A stretch of 64,000 nucleotides of DNA from Winogradskyella litoriviva (lineage in GTDB: Bacteria > Bacteroidota > Bacteroidia > Flavobacteriales > Flavobacteriaceae). The stretch's first letter is position 1, and the number at the start of each line of letters is the position of its first letter. Where the stretch lies: contig NZ_JABRWQ010000006.1 of NCBI RefSeq assembly GCF_013249065.1, positions 1 through 64,000 on the forward strand. The letters are read 5' to 3'. The translations under genes were made by a program, and so were the position numbers. The notes beneath the pieces were generated by a model. The model ran no database searches. It was given only the letters and a program-made list of their open reading frames with translations, and was not told the origin of the DNA. This document shows, piece by piece, positions 44,684 through 54,428 of the stretch.

Positions 44684-46017
44684 TACGTGCGCGCTTCAAA
44701 CTTTAAAAAAGCGTTTTTTGGTTTTAATGTTATTAAGGGTGTTATTTCTATGGCTTCAAAATCTGGAATTATTTTATAGTTAGAAACTAATTCTGAAATG
44801 GCAATAATCATCTCAAACATGGCAAAATTATTTCCTATACATTTCCTTGGTCCTGCACCAAAGGGAAAATATTGTGATGAAAACTTTCGGCTTCCTTCAC
44901 TAAAACGTTCTGGTAAAAAGGCATCTGGCTGTTCCCACAGTTTTGGGTTACGATGCATTTCGTAAACTGAAAATAGTAAATTTGATCCAGCTTCAAATTC
45001 CATATTATTAAATGCATCTGGTTCTTTGTTTACGCGATCTATAAAGTAAGCTGGTGGATACAATCGCATAGCTTCTTCTATAACTTGCTGACAAACTTTT
45101 GACTTCGTCACTAAATCCATTAAGTCGTTAGTTTCATTCTCTATGGCATTACGCTCATTATAAATTTTGTCTTGCCACTCTGGATGCAGAGCCAATAATT
45201 GCGTTGTAAAAGTTAACGCATTAGATGTGGTTTCATGGCCTGCTGCAAACAAAATTAAAATTTCATCTACAAGTTGCTCTTCTTTCATAGAAGAACCATC
45301 GTCGTACTTAGCATCTAAAAGCATATCTAACAAATCGTGCTCTTTTGTTTTAGAAATACGTCTATCGTTTACAATGCGTTTTAAAATATGTCTGGCTTGG
45401 TCAGTTAAATCGGTATGCTTTTTAATTTCTCCACTTAAACTAAACCACCAACCTAAATAAGGTTGACGTAATTCCTTAACCAACATTTTTTGAGTTTGCT
45501 CAGTTATATTTTGAAGGTCATTAATATCTTGCTTATCAACAGCGATACTAAATAGAGACTTTACAACAGTTTGAAATGCTAAATCATTAAGAATCGGAAA
45601 AATGTCTATTACAGTATTAGGTGAAATTCTTTTATATTCCGTTTGAATAGCACCTTTTATATTATCTAGTAGATTTACTAATTGTTTCTTATGAAAGGCA
45701 GGTTGAATTAGCTTTCGTTGTTTTTTCCAATGATCACCCTCAGAGGTTAACAATCCTTTACCCACATACTTGGCTAAATCTTCAGTTTGAATTTTAGATT
45801 TTGTATAATTCTTTTGGTTTTTTTGAAGAACATATTCTGCCAAAGATGCATCACGAACAAAAATGACACTGTTTTTAAATCCTATTTTTAATCTAAAAAC
45901 ATCACCTTGTTCTACAAAGTTTTGATGATGAAACGGCAAAGGATTCTTCAAGATTTCTAAAGAATGCTTAAAAAATTTACTGAGTGGTACTGTTGGTATA
46001 TTTTGTTTAGTATTCAA
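44683..46017 (-). CDS. Cytochrome P450
   Basis: The 444-residue protein has the I-helix motif [10 protein letters not shown], the K-helix ExxR in EEAMRLYPP, and the heme loop [14 protein letters not shown] with thiolate Cys393. It resembles class-CYP102/CYP4-like bacterial P450s without a fused reductase; no redox partner gene is near. The start must be the TTG at 46017: an in-frame TGA lies one codon further up (46021-46023), and no ATG occurs in the first 60 codons. It lies 26 bp after ruvB and overlaps queG by one base. A fatty-acid-type substrate is possible, but the substrate cannot be told from sequence alone. Confidence 0.93.
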   Translation of the reverse strand: MNTKQNIPTVPLSKFFKHSLEILKNPLPFHHQNFVEQGDVFRLKIGFKNSVIFVRDASLAEYVLQKNQKNYTKSKIQTEDLAKYVGKGLLTSEGDHWKKQRKLIQPAFHKKQLVNLLDNIKGAIQTEYKRISPNTVIDIFPILNDLAFQTVVKSLFSIAVDKQDINDLQNITEQTQKMLVKELRQPYLGWWFSLSGEIKKHTDLTDQARHILKRIVNDRRISKTKEHDLLDMLLDAKYDDGSSMKEEQLVDEILILFAAGHETTSNALTFTTQLLALHPEWQDKIYNERNAIENETNDLMDLVTKSKVCQQVIEEAMRLYPPAYFIDRVNKEPDAFNNMEFEAGSNLLFSVYEMHRNPKLWEQPDAFLPERFSEGSRKFSSQYFPFGAGPRKCIGNNFAMFEMIIAISELVSNYKIIPDFEAIEITPLITLKPKNAFLKFEART

Positions 46018-46043
46018 ATATCAACATTGTTAAATTATTTTAA

Positions 46044-47066
46044 TTAAAACAATCCGCCTTGCGTTGGTCCTTTAATCTTTCCTAAATGTTTATAAGCTTG
46101 CTCTGTTACCTCGCGTCCTCTAGGTGTTCGCATTATAAAACCTTGTTGTATTAAAAAGGGTTCGTAAACTTCTTCAATGGTTTCTGTGCTTTCACTAACA
46201 GCTGTCGCAATAGTGCTAATGCCAACTGGGCCACCTTTAAATTTTTCGATAATTGTGGTTAGAATTTTGTTATCCATTTCATCCAAACCGAAAGCATCTA
46301 CATTAAGTGCTTTTAGTGCAAACTTAGCTATATCAATATCAATTTTTCCATTACCTTTTATCTGGGCAAAATCTCTTACACGTCTTAATAATGCATTGGC
46401 TATACGAGGTGTTCCTCTACTTCTTCCTGCAATTTCTATCGCTGCTTCCATTGAAATTGGCATATTTAAAATTGAAGCACTTCGTTGAACTATGGTTGTA
46501 AGCAATTCTGTTCTGTAATATTGTAAACGACTTTGAATACCAAAACGTGCACGCATTGGAGCCGTTAATAATCCTGATCTTGTAGTAGCACCAACTAATG
46601 TAAATGGATTTAGATTAATTTGTACTGTCCTGGCATTCGGACCAGACTCAATCATTATATCAATTTTGTAATCTTCCATTGCTGAGTATAAATACTCTTC
46701 TACAATAGGACTTAATCTATGAATTTCATCTATAAATAGTACATCTCGTTCGTCTAGGTTAGTTAGTAAACCTGCCAAATCTCCTGGCTTGTCTAAAACA
46801 GGACCTGAAGTTACCTTAATCCCAACATCTAATTCATTGGCTAAAATATGAGCTAATGTAGTTTTACCTAAACCTGGAGGTCCATGAAATAGTGTATGAT
46901 CTAAGGCTTCATCTCTAAGATTTGCTGCTTGTACAAAAACCAATAGATTTTCTAATACTTGATCTTGACCTGTAAAGTCTTTAAACGTTAATGGTCTTAA
47001 TTTCTTTTCAACATCTAATTCTTCTGGTGTGAAATTATCGTTATTTGGGTTAAGGTTTTCGTTCAT
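46044..47066 (-). CDS. ruvB: Holliday junction branch migration ATPase RuvB
   Basis: The 340-residue AAA+ protein has Walker [13 protein letters not shown], Walker [10 protein letters not shown], sensor 1 GATTRSG, the arginine finger in [10 protein letters not shown], and a C-terminal winged helix ending in [13 protein letters not shown]. It is the motor of the RuvAB complex; ruvA is encoded separately at 30.3-30.9 kb, as is usual in Bacteroidota. It is the first gene of the ruvB-P450-queG operon. Its 5' leader holds a REP-like palindrome. Confidence 0.97.
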   Translation of the reverse strand: MNENLNPNNDNFTPEELDVEKKLRPLTFKDFTGQDQVLENLLVFVQAANLRDEALDHTLFHGPPGLGKTTLAHILANELDVGIKVTSGPVLDKPGDLAGLLTNLDERDVLFIDEIHRLSPIVEEYLYSAMEDYKIDIMIESGPNARTVQINLNPFTLVGATTRSGLLTAPMRARFGIQSRLQYYRTELLTTIVQRSASILNMPISMEAAIEIAGRSRGTPRIANALLRRVRDFAQIKGNGKIDIDIAKFALKALNVDAFGLDEMDNKILTTIIEKFKGGPVGISTIATAVSESTETIEEVYEPFLIQQGFIMRTPRGREVTEQAYKHLGKIKGPTQGGLF

Positions 47067-47071
47067 AGTAC

Positions 47072-47089
47072 TTCCTACGAAGGCAGGAA
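47072..47089. repeat. REP-like palindromic element in ruvB leader
   Basis: TTCCTACGAAGGCAGGAA is an imperfect palindrome (TTCCT...AGGAA) close to the TTCCTGCGAAGGCAGGAA units that I recall scattered between genes in Flavobacteriaceae. I find only this copy in the window. Confidence 0.45.
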
Positions 47090-47147
47090 TATTTTTAAGT
47101 TGTATTAAATATTCTGAAACACGTTCAAAATGACAAAGGTGTCAAAA

Positions 47148-47155
47148 CAAATATA
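47148..47155 (-). promoter_or_regulatory. Putative -7 box of ruvB operon
   Basis: On the - strand TATATTTG fits TAnnTTTG, 82 bp before the ruvB ATG and just past the terminator of the oxidase operon. Confidence 0.4.
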
Positions 47156-47159
47156 ACGA

Positions 47160-47188
47160 AAAAGCCTTTCTGAAAACAGAAAGGCTTT
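47160..47188 (-). terminator. Rho-independent terminator of the act-cox operon
   Basis: AAAGCCTTTCTG and CAGAAAGGCTTT form a 12-bp stem with a 4-base loop; on the - strand it is followed by Ts. It lies 38 bp after the subunit I stop. Confidence 0.85.
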
Positions 47189-47226
47189 AATATTGTTGTT
47201 TATTATGTAATCTGAATTATATCAAT

Positions 47227-49023
47227 TTAATGCTGTAATTCTTCTTCTCCATCTTTTAATGGAATATTTTGAGGTACAAAATCTACATCATGACCTGGCT
47301 TACTATAATCATAAGACCAACGGTAAACATGAGGTATAGCACCTGGCCAGTTTCCATGAATATGTTTAACTGGTGTAGTCCATTCTAGTGTTGTAGATTT
47401 CCATGGGTTTTGTTCTGCTTTTTTACCATAGAACATACTTGCAAAAAAGTTATATAAATAAACTATCTGTGCAACACCACCTATAATAGCAAATAGAGTA
47501 ATTACTACATTTGCATTTGTTAAATCATCAAATAATGGAAAGTTTGAATTTGTATAATAACGTCTAGGTAAACCTGCCATACCAATAAAGTGCATTGGGA
47601 AGAAAACACCATAAGCACAAACTGCTGTAATCCAAAAGTGCAGATAACCTAAGTTTTTATTTAACATACGACCAAACATTTTTGGATACCAATGATAGAT
47701 TCCTGCAAACATACCGTAAAGTGCAGAGATACCCATTACTAAGTGGAAGTGAGCAATAACAAAATATGTATCGTGAACGTTAATATCTAAAGCAGAATCT
47801 CCTAAAATAATTCCTGTTAATCCTCCTGTAATAAAAGTAGATACGAAACCTATAGAAAATAACATGGCTGGATTCATTTGAAGGTTACCTTTCCAAATGG
47901 TGGTAATCCAGTTAAAGGCTTTTACAGCAGAAGGTATTGCAATTAATAATGTTGTAAATGTAAATACAGACCCTAAGAAAGGATTCATACCAGAAACAAA
48001 CATATGGTGACCCCAAACTATCGTAGACAAGAATGCAATTGCTAATATTGAAGCAATCATTGCACGATAACCAAAAATCGGTTTACGTGAATTTGATGCC
48101 ATAATTTCTGACACTAATCCCATTGCCGGTAAAATAACTATATATACTTCTGGGTGACCTAAGAACCAAAATAAGTGTTCAAATAATACAGGTGATCCAC
48201 CTTGATAATGTAATACTTCTCCTTGTATAAATATATCAGATAAGAAAAACGATGTTCCGAAACTTCTATCCATTATTAACAATAAACATGCTGATAATAA
48301 TACAGGGAAAGAAACAACACCAATAATAGCTGTTACAAAAAATGCCCAAATTGTTAGTGGCAATCTTGTCATTGACATTCCTTTGGTGCGCAAGTTAATT
48401 ACAGTTACAATATAATTTAAAGAACCTAATAGAGAGGATGCAATAAATATTGCCATTGAAACCAACCATAAAGTCATACCCATACCAGACCCTCCTGAAG
48501 CCATAGGTAAAGCAGAAAGCGGAGGATATATTGTCCAACCAGATGCTGCAGGACCAGCTTCAACGAATAATGAACAAACCATTATTACACTAGATAAAAA
48601 GAACAACCAATAAGATACCATGTTAAGAAATCCCGAAGCCATATCTCTAGCACCAATTTGAAGCGGAATTAAAAGGTTACTAAATGTACCACTCAATCCG
48701 GCCGTAAGTACAAAGAATACCATTATAGTACCATGTATGGTAACTAAGGCCAAATAAATATCTGCATCCATTACACCATCTGGAGCCCACTTACCTAGTA
48801 ATGCTTCAAACAAAAGATTAGGTTGTTCTGGCCATGCAATTTGCATACGGAACATTATAGACATTAAAACACCTATAACTCCCATTATAGTACCAGTAAT
48901 TAAATACTGTTTTGCAATCATTTTATGATCAATACTAAATATATATTTAGTTATAAATGTTTCTTTATGGTGATGTACGTCGTGATCTTCTTCGTGACCG
49001 TGTGTATCTATAGTTGCTGACAT
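47227..49023 (-). CDS. ctaD: Cytochrome c oxidase subunit I
   Basis: The 598-residue protein has about twelve membrane helices and the conserved core of heme-copper oxidases: the helix VI motif WFLGHPEVYIVILPAMG with the His-Tyr pair, WGHHMFVSGMNP for CuB ligands, and HDTYFVIAHFHLVMG for the heme ligands. It reduces oxygen to water and pumps protons. The N-terminus is His-rich (HGHEEDHDVHHH). It is the last gene of the operon that begins with alternative complex III, 32 bp after subunit II. Subunits III and IV are encoded separately at 15-17 kb. Confidence 0.96.
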   Translation of the reverse strand: MSATIDTHGHEEDHDVHHHKETFITKYIFSIDHKMIAKQYLITGTIMGVIGVLMSIMFRMQIAWPEQPNLLFEALLGKWAPDGVMDADIYLALVTIHGTIMVFFVLTAGLSGTFSNLLIPLQIGARDMASGFLNMVSYWLFFLSSVIMVCSLFVEAGPAASGWTIYPPLSALPMASGGSGMGMTLWLVSMAIFIASSLLGSLNYIVTVINLRTKGMSMTRLPLTIWAFFVTAIIGVVSFPVLLSACLLLIMDRSFGTSFFLSDIFIQGEVLHYQGGSPVLFEHLFWFLGHPEVYIVILPAMGLVSEIMASNSRKPIFGYRAMIASILAIAFLSTIVWGHHMFVSGMNPFLGSVFTFTTLLIAIPSAVKAFNWITTIWKGNLQMNPAMLFSIGFVSTFITGGLTGIILGDSALDINVHDTYFVIAHFHLVMGISALYGMFAGIYHWYPKMFGRMLNKNLGYLHFWITAVCAYGVFFPMHFIGMAGLPRRYYTNSNFPLFDDLTNANVVITLFAIIGGVAQIVYLYNFFASMFYGKKAEQNPWKSTTLEWTTPVKHIHGNWPGAIPHVYRWSYDYSKPGHDVDFVPQNIPLKDGEEELQH

Positions 49024-49055
49024 AATCTAAATTATCTTTTCTTAAAAAAATTCTA

Positions 49056-50114
49056 CTAATTTAATGAATTTGGAAAGGTTTTTTGCTCCTTCATCCATGC
49101 GTCAAACTCTTCTTGAGTTTCTACAATAATCTTCATTTGCATATTGTAGTGTGATTTTCCACAAATCTTATTACATAATAATAAGTAATCAAATTCATAT
49201 ACCAACTCTTGTCCTGCTTCTTCGATTTCAGCCTTACGCTCAATTCTAAGTTCGTTGATATTTTTCACTTTTTCAACCATATCCGGATTCTCTCTCATAT
49301 CCGCAGTGGTAATGGTTGGTGTAAAGCTAAATTGAGTAACCATACCAGGTACACAGTTCATTTGTGCTCTAAAGTGTGGCATATATGCTGAATGCAATAC
49401 GTCTTGAGAACGCATTTTAAATACAACTGGTACACCTACTGGTAAATGAAGTTCTGTAACTATTACGTCATCTTGTGCATTAGGGTCTTCTTCGTCAACA
49501 CCTAAAATATTAGCTCGGTCAATATCAATTAATCTAACGTTAGCTTTACCTAAAACATTATCAGCACCACTGTAACGTGCTTTCCAGTTAAACTGTTGAG
49601 CATATAATTCAATTACCATTGGATCTTCATCTTCATCGATATTCATGATATCGTTCCAAGTAAATAATCCATAAATAATTAATCCTGCTAATACAATAAC
49701 AGGTATTATAGTCCAGATAAATTCTAAAGTTGTATTGTCTGCATAAAACAATGCTTTCTTCCCTTTCTCACCTCGATACTTATAAGCAAAGAAATGTAAT
49801 ACAAATTGCGTTAGAGTTTGTACTATAAAAATCACTACCATTGAGATAATCATAAGATTATCCACTTCTACTCCATGTTCTGAAGCAGCATTTGACATTA
49901 AAGGTAAATCACCTAAATACCAAAAACTAAGAATTGTTATTAAATAGATAAAGATTAAAAATCCTATCATTAAATAACCATTGATTTTATTGTCGTGGTC
50001 ATCAGCAACTTGAGAATTCGTGGTGCCAACTTGAGCCAAGTCAAAAATCTTTACCATTTGCCATAAGGCAACGGCAACAAAAAGTACAATTATAATCGTA
50101 AATAAAGCAGTCAT
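49056..50114 (-). CDS. ctaC: Cytochrome c oxidase subunit II
   Basis: The 352-residue protein has an N-terminal membrane helix (about 3-22) and two more at about 47-68 and 92-115 with the cupredoxin domain after the helix IWTIIPVIVLAGLIIYGLF. The CuA ligands are present: His in DVLHSAYMPHF and the cluster CNKICGKSHYNM. CuA takes electrons from cytochrome c. The gene follows actF by 23 bp, in agreement with a complex III-oxidase supercomplex. The SCO protein at 13.4-14.2 kb is its likely copper chaperone. Confidence 0.95.
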   Translation of the reverse strand: MTALFTIIIVLFVAVALWQMVKIFDLAQVGTTNSQVADDHDNKINGYLMIGFLIFIYLITILSFWYLGDLPLMSNAASEHGVEVDNLMIISMVVIFIVQTLTQFVLHFFAYKYRGEKGKKALFYADNTTLEFIWTIIPVIVLAGLIIYGLFTWNDIMNIDEDEDPMVIELYAQQFNWKARYSGADNVLGKANVRLIDIDRANILGVDEEDPNAQDDVIVTELHLPVGVPVVFKMRSQDVLHSAYMPHFRAQMNCVPGMVTQFSFTPTITTADMRENPDMVEKVKNINELRIERKAEIEEAGQELVYEFDYLLLCNKICGKSHYNMQMKIIVETQEEFDAWMKEQKTFPNSLN

Positions 50115-50137
50115 TATCGTTTCTGTTCTTTTTTATA

Positions 50138-51526
50138 TTAATAATGGAAATGTTTACTTTCCTCAATAAATGGGCTTCTTTTAGCCATTAATGGATATTT
50201 GCCAAGGGCTGTAAAAACTATCCATAAAAATATGCCTCCAAAGAGTAAAATTGACCCAATCTCAGGTATTCCAATAAACCATCTATCTCCTACAGTTGCA
50301 GGCATAATCATATTGAAAATATCTATATAATGACCACATAAGATTACAACTCCTGCCATTATAACAAACCAATTTACACGTTTGAAATCACTATTCATTA
50401 GTAATAATAGTGGGAATATGAAATTCATTGCAATCATACCAAAGAATGGTAAGTTATAATCCTCTATACGCGTTACAAAATAAGTTACTTCTTCTGGAAT
50501 GTTTGAATACCAAATTAACATAAATTGCGAAAACCATAAGTACGTCCAAAACACACTGAAACCGAACATAAATTTAGCTAAATCATGAATATGACTATCA
50601 TTTACATGTTCTAATAGACCTTTAGATTTAAGATAAATAGCAATCATTGCAATTACGGTTACACCACAAACTAACATACCAGCCAATAAATACCATCCAA
50701 ACAATGTACTAAACCAGTGCGGGTCAACACTCATTATCCAATCCCAAGACATCATTGACTCAGTGTAAATAAAGAATACTAAGAACGCAGCAGAAATTCT
50801 GAAATTCTTTTTAAAATTACGGTTATCATTTAATTCTGCATTGTCTTGTGCAACTGAAAATTTTCTTGAGAAATAACGGTAAGTTGACCATCCTGCTAAG
50901 AAAATTAATCCTCTAATAAAAAACCAAGGTTTATTTAACCAGCCAGATTTACCTGCTACTAAAGCATCGTATTTATCACTATCTGGATCCGTTATGCCAT
51001 CAGTTAACCAAACAAACAAATGACTATCTGCTAAAAATGCAATAACTAATACTATTGCACCACCAGGTAGGACATATGATGTAATTCCTTCCATTACTCT
51101 AAATAGTACTGGAGACCAACCTGCCTGAGCAGCATATTGTACAGCATAAAATGCCAATACACCTAATGCAATCATAAAGAAAAAGAATGCAGCTACGTAT
51201 AGCGCAGACCATGGTCTATTATGTATTTGATGCAAGACGTGTTCTTCATGACTCATGCCATGATCCTCATCTACATGTTCAACACCATGAGCATCTTGAC
51301 TATGACTATCTACAGCATGTGCATTAGAATCATCATGCGCTTCTACTCCATGTGCTTCGGTTACGTGTCCGCCACCATGACTCGCTTCATTATTTAGTAA
51401 AGTCTCAACGTCTTTTACATTTTCATATTTATGTGAATCCATAAAACCATATGCAACGCCAAGCACACCAAGTACTATCATAATGATAGCTCCTATTTTT
51501 AATCGATTTGAAATTTTATATTCCAT
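50138..51526 (-). CDS. actF: Alternative complex III membrane subunit ActF
   Basis: The 462-residue protein has about ten membrane helices and fits the quinol:cytochrome c oxidoreductase subunit ActF, a shortened relative of ActC/NrfD, with stretches such as YTESMMSWDWIMSVDPHWFSTLFG and MLIWYSNIPEEV. After the first helix (about 10-28) it has a long extramembrane loop with 13 His between residues 50 and 102. ActF forms part of the membrane arm that is thought to move protons. Order and spacing (21 bp from actE) are those of the usual act operon. Confidence 0.92.
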   Translation of the reverse strand: MEYKISNRLKIGAIIMIVLGVLGVAYGFMDSHKYENVKDVETLLNNEASHGGGHVTEAHGVEAHDDSNAHAVDSHSQDAHGVEHVDEDHGMSHEEHVLHQIHNRPWSALYVAAFFFFMIALGVLAFYAVQYAAQAGWSPVLFRVMEGITSYVLPGGAIVLVIAFLADSHLFVWLTDGITDPDSDKYDALVAGKSGWLNKPWFFIRGLIFLAGWSTYRYFSRKFSVAQDNAELNDNRNFKKNFRISAAFLVFFIYTESMMSWDWIMSVDPHWFSTLFGWYLLAGMLVCGVTVIAMIAIYLKSKGLLEHVNDSHIHDLAKFMFGFSVFWTYLWFSQFMLIWYSNIPEEVTYFVTRIEDYNLPFFGMIAMNFIFPLLLLMNSDFKRVNWFVIMAGVVILCGHYIDIFNMIMPATVGDRWFIGIPEIGSILLFGGIFLWIVFTALGKYPLMAKRSPFIEESKHFHY

Positions 51527-51547
51527 TATATAATCTTTATCTAAATC

Positions 51548-52108
51548 TTATTTTTCTAAATCTGCTTTCAGTTTTTCAACATAAGCAACTACTTGCCATC
51601 GCTCATTTTCACTTAATTGGTTAGCATAAGAGCCCATAGTGTTTTTTCCATAATACAACGTATGGTATATACTACCTGCTGTAATTGCTCTACCAACATC
51701 AGCATAACTAGGAACACCTAATATTTTTTCGCGCTGTACTAATTTACCCTTTCCATCTCCTTTATTTCCGTGACAAATACCACAGTAGATATCGTATAAA
51801 GGACCTCCCTTTTTGTAATCAATTTGCGTTGAATCTAAAGGATTCTTTAAATTAGATTTTGCGTAAGCATAACCATCATTAGTATTTTCTATTTCAAACG
51901 GCATAAAATCACCTCTTGGAATTGACCCTTCTGCAGGTAATTGTGCTTCAACACCGTTACCAAATGCATCTGACTCTTGATACGTTTCATACCCAACAGA
52001 CTCATACATATTAGGCATGTATTGATAGTTTCTACTAGAGGTATTTTGGCAAGAAACTAGACCTACCAACACTACTAAAACTATAGTATATTTAATTGTG
52101 GCTTTCAT
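51548..52108 (-). CDS. actE: Alternative complex III monoheme cytochrome c subunit ActE
   Basis: The 186-residue protein has a lipoprotein signal (VVLVGLVSC, Cys about 20) and one CxxCH heme motif in YCGICHGNKGDGKG; the Met ligand is likely in YGKNTMGSYANQ. It passes electrons from ActA/ActB towards the oxidase. I use the ATG at 52108 (MKATIKYTIV), right after the actD stop; an ATG at 52135 would add nine Lys-rich residues and overlap actD by 26 bp. Confidence 0.92.
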   Translation of the reverse strand: MKATIKYTIVLVVLVGLVSCQNTSSRNYQYMPNMYESVGYETYQESDAFGNGVEAQLPAEGSIPRGDFMPFEIENTNDGYAYAKSNLKNPLDSTQIDYKKGGPLYDIYCGICHGNKGDGKGKLVQREKILGVPSYADVGRAITAGSIYHTLYYGKNTMGSYANQLSENERWQVVAYVEKLKADLEK

Positions 52109-52109
52109 A

Positions 52110-52649
52110 TTAATGTGCATCTTCTTCTTTTTCAATAATATTTATCTCAACAGCTCCTGTTTCTTTTAACAAAGTAGCTAATGAATCTTCATTATTATGA
52201 ACAGCAATTTCCATTAAAAAATGATCATCTGTTGTTCTTGGATCAGGGTTTTCTGCTTTCTTAAATGGCCACATTCTACTTCTCATGTAAAAAGTTATAA
52301 CCATTAAGTGAGCTGCAAAGAATACCGTAAGTTCAAACATAATAGGCACAAAAGCAGGCATATTTTCTAAATAACTAAAGCTAGGTTTTCCTCCAATATC
52401 TTGAGGCCAATCCTTAATCATTATAAAATTCATCATTACCACAGCAACTGTTAGACCAATACAACCGTAAATAAATGCAGTGATTGCTAAACGTGTAGGT
52501 GCTAATCCCATTGCCTTATCTAGTCCGTGAACAGGAAAAGGTGTGTATATTTCTTCAATGTGATGTCTTTCTGCCTTTACCTTTTTAACGGCTGACATTA
52601 ATACATCATCATCTGTATAAATAGCATGAATTACTTTCGAAGCTTCCAT
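52110..52649 (-). CDS. actD: Alternative complex III subunit ActD (DUF3341)
   Basis: The 179-residue protein has two membrane helices (about 55-78 and 97-122) flanked by the DUF3341 motifs AIYTDDDVLMSAVKKVK, IEEIYTPFPVHGLD and TDDHFLMEI. ActD is an integral subunit of alternative complex III with unknown detailed role. It starts 8 bp after actC and is followed directly by actE. Confidence 0.94.
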   Translation of the reverse strand: MEASKVIHAIYTDDDVLMSAVKKVKAERHHIEEIYTPFPVHGLDKAMGLAPTRLAITAFIYGCIGLTVAVVMMNFIMIKDWPQDIGGKPSFSYLENMPAFVPIMFELTVFFAAHLMVITFYMRSRMWPFKKAENPDPRTTDDHFLMEIAVHNNEDSLATLLKETGAVEINIIEKEEDAH

Positions 52650-52657
52650 AGACTATA

Positions 52658-54400
52658 TTAGTTGTTTAATAAGTTTTTAGCTTGTCCTGACCAATCATCA
52701 CGTTCTGCTCTTCCTGGAAAAGAACCTGTTATTGAATCTAACAAATCATATTCTTTTTTTGTCATTTTACTAACCTGAAGGAAAGTATAAATACCTATAC
52801 TATTAAGAACTTCTTCCATCTTAGGACCAATTCCGTTAATAGTTTTTAAATCATCAGCAGATTGTGTAGCCGCATCAAATTTACCAATACCTTCAAATAA
52901 GCTATTTAATTTTTCATCTTTGTTACTTGATAATTCAGCTGGTTTTGTTGTAGACATTGATTTAAATTCTACCGGATTTGATGTTCTTATATCTGCTCCA
53001 GTACCAACTAAACTTTCACCTCTTTCTCTTATGTTTTTATAACGCTCTCCTGAAGATTTTAAAATAGTTTTAACTTCCGCTTGCGCTATTACTGGGAATG
53101 TACGTGAGTACAACAAAAACAACACAAAGAAGAAACCTATAGTTCCTATAAATATTCCGATATCAACAAATGTTGGAGAGAACATAGACCATGAGGATGG
53201 CAAGTAATCTCTATGTAATGATGTTACAATAATTACAAAACGTTCAAACCACATACCAATGTTTACTACAATTGAGATAAAGAAAGAAAACATAATACTG
53301 GTTCTAAGTTTCTTAAACCACATAAACTGTGGAGAGAAAACATTACAAGACATCATTGCCCAATAAGCCCACCAATAAGGACCAGTTGCTCTATTTAAGA
53401 ATGCATATTGTTCATATTCAACTCCAGAATACCAAGCAATAAATAATTCTGTAATATATGCCACACCAACTATAGAACCAGTAATCATAATTACGATGTT
53501 CATTAATTCTATGTGTTGTACTGTAATATAATCTTCAAGGTTACATACTTTTCTCATTATAATAAGAAGTGTATTTACCATTGCGAACCCTGAAAATACC
53601 GCACCTGCAACGAAATAAGGTGGAAATATTGTTGTATGCCAACCTGGTATTACCGAAGTAGCAAAATCAAAAGATACAATTGTATGTACAGAAAGTACTA
53701 AAGGTGTTGCTAAACCAGCAAGTACTAAAGATACCTCTTCAAAACGTTGCCAATCTTTTGCTCTACCAGACCAACCAAAACTTACTAAAGCATATATTTT
53801 CTTTTGGAATGGTCTAACGGCTCTATCTCTTAACATCGCGAAATCTGGTAACAATCCTGTCCACCAAAAAACCAACGACACTGACAAGTATGTAGAAATC
53901 GCAAATACATCCCAAAGTAATGGTGAGTTAAAGTTTACCCATAACGAACCAAATTGATTCGGAATTGGTAACACCCAGTAGGCTAACCAAGGTCGACCCA
54001 TATGAATAATTGGGAACAAACCTGCTTGGACAACCGAAAATATTGTCATGGCTTCAGCTGAACGGTTAATTGCCATTCTCCATTTTTGACGGAATAATAA
54101 TAGTACTGCAGAAATTAATGTTCCTGCGTGACCAATACCAACCCACCAAACGAAGTTAGTAATATCCCAAGCCCAGTTTACAGTCTTGTTAAGACCCCAA
54201 ACTCCAATACCAGTAGATACTGTATAAATAATACAACCTATTCCCCAAAGGAATGCTACCAAAGCAATACTGAAAACAATCCACCATGCTCTGTTGGCTT
54301 TGCCTTCAACTGGTCTAGCTACATCAACTGTAACATCGTGATACGATTTTTCTCCAGTTACTAAAGGTCTTCTAATAGGTGCTTCGTAATGAGACGCCAT
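52658..54400 (-). CDS. actC: Alternative complex III quinol-binding subunit ActC (NrfD family) with C-terminal HhH domain
   Basis: The first 450 residues or so are a ten-helix NrfD/PsrC-type membrane protein (WGIGCIIYTVSTGIGVWG, FVWWVGIGHAGTLISAVLLL, MGRPWLAYWVLPIPNQ, WFERFVIIVTSL). ActC holds the quinol site and is thought to pump protons. An unusual tail follows: a Ser/Lys-rich linker (about 455-515) and then DDLKTINGIGPKMEEVLNSIGIYTFLQVSKM, a helix-hairpin-helix of the GxG-type, with the end AERDDWSGQAKNLL (516-580). Such helix-hairpin-helix units are common in DNA-binding and some ribosomal or respiratory proteins. The role of the tail here is unknown. Confidence 0.94.
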   Translation of the reverse strand: MASHYEAPIRRPLVTGEKSYHDVTVDVARPVEGKANRAWWIVFSIALVAFLWGIGCIIYTVSTGIGVWGLNKTVNWAWDITNFVWWVGIGHAGTLISAVLLLFRQKWRMAINRSAEAMTIFSVVQAGLFPIIHMGRPWLAYWVLPIPNQFGSLWVNFNSPLLWDVFAISTYLSVSLVFWWTGLLPDFAMLRDRAVRPFQKKIYALVSFGWSGRAKDWQRFEEVSLVLAGLATPLVLSVHTIVSFDFATSVIPGWHTTIFPPYFVAGAVFSGFAMVNTLLIIMRKVCNLEDYITVQHIELMNIVIMITGSIVGVAYITELFIAWYSGVEYEQYAFLNRATGPYWWAYWAMMSCNVFSPQFMWFKKLRTSIMFSFFISIVVNIGMWFERFVIIVTSLHRDYLPSSWSMFSPTFVDIGIFIGTIGFFFVLFLLYSRTFPVIAQAEVKTILKSSGERYKNIRERGESLVGTGADIRTSNPVEFKSMSTTKPAELSSNKDEKLNSLFEGIGKFDAATQSADDLKTINGIGPKMEEVLNSIGIYTFLQVSKMTKKEYDLLDSITGSFPGRAERDDWSGQAKNLLNN

Positions 54401-54428
54401 AATTATATACTTGTTACTTTAATTTATT

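Noticed and set aside
44683..47066. P450 gene as part of a natural-product cluster
   Set aside because: Neighbours are ruvB and queG; no synthase, tailoring or export genes of such a cluster lie near.
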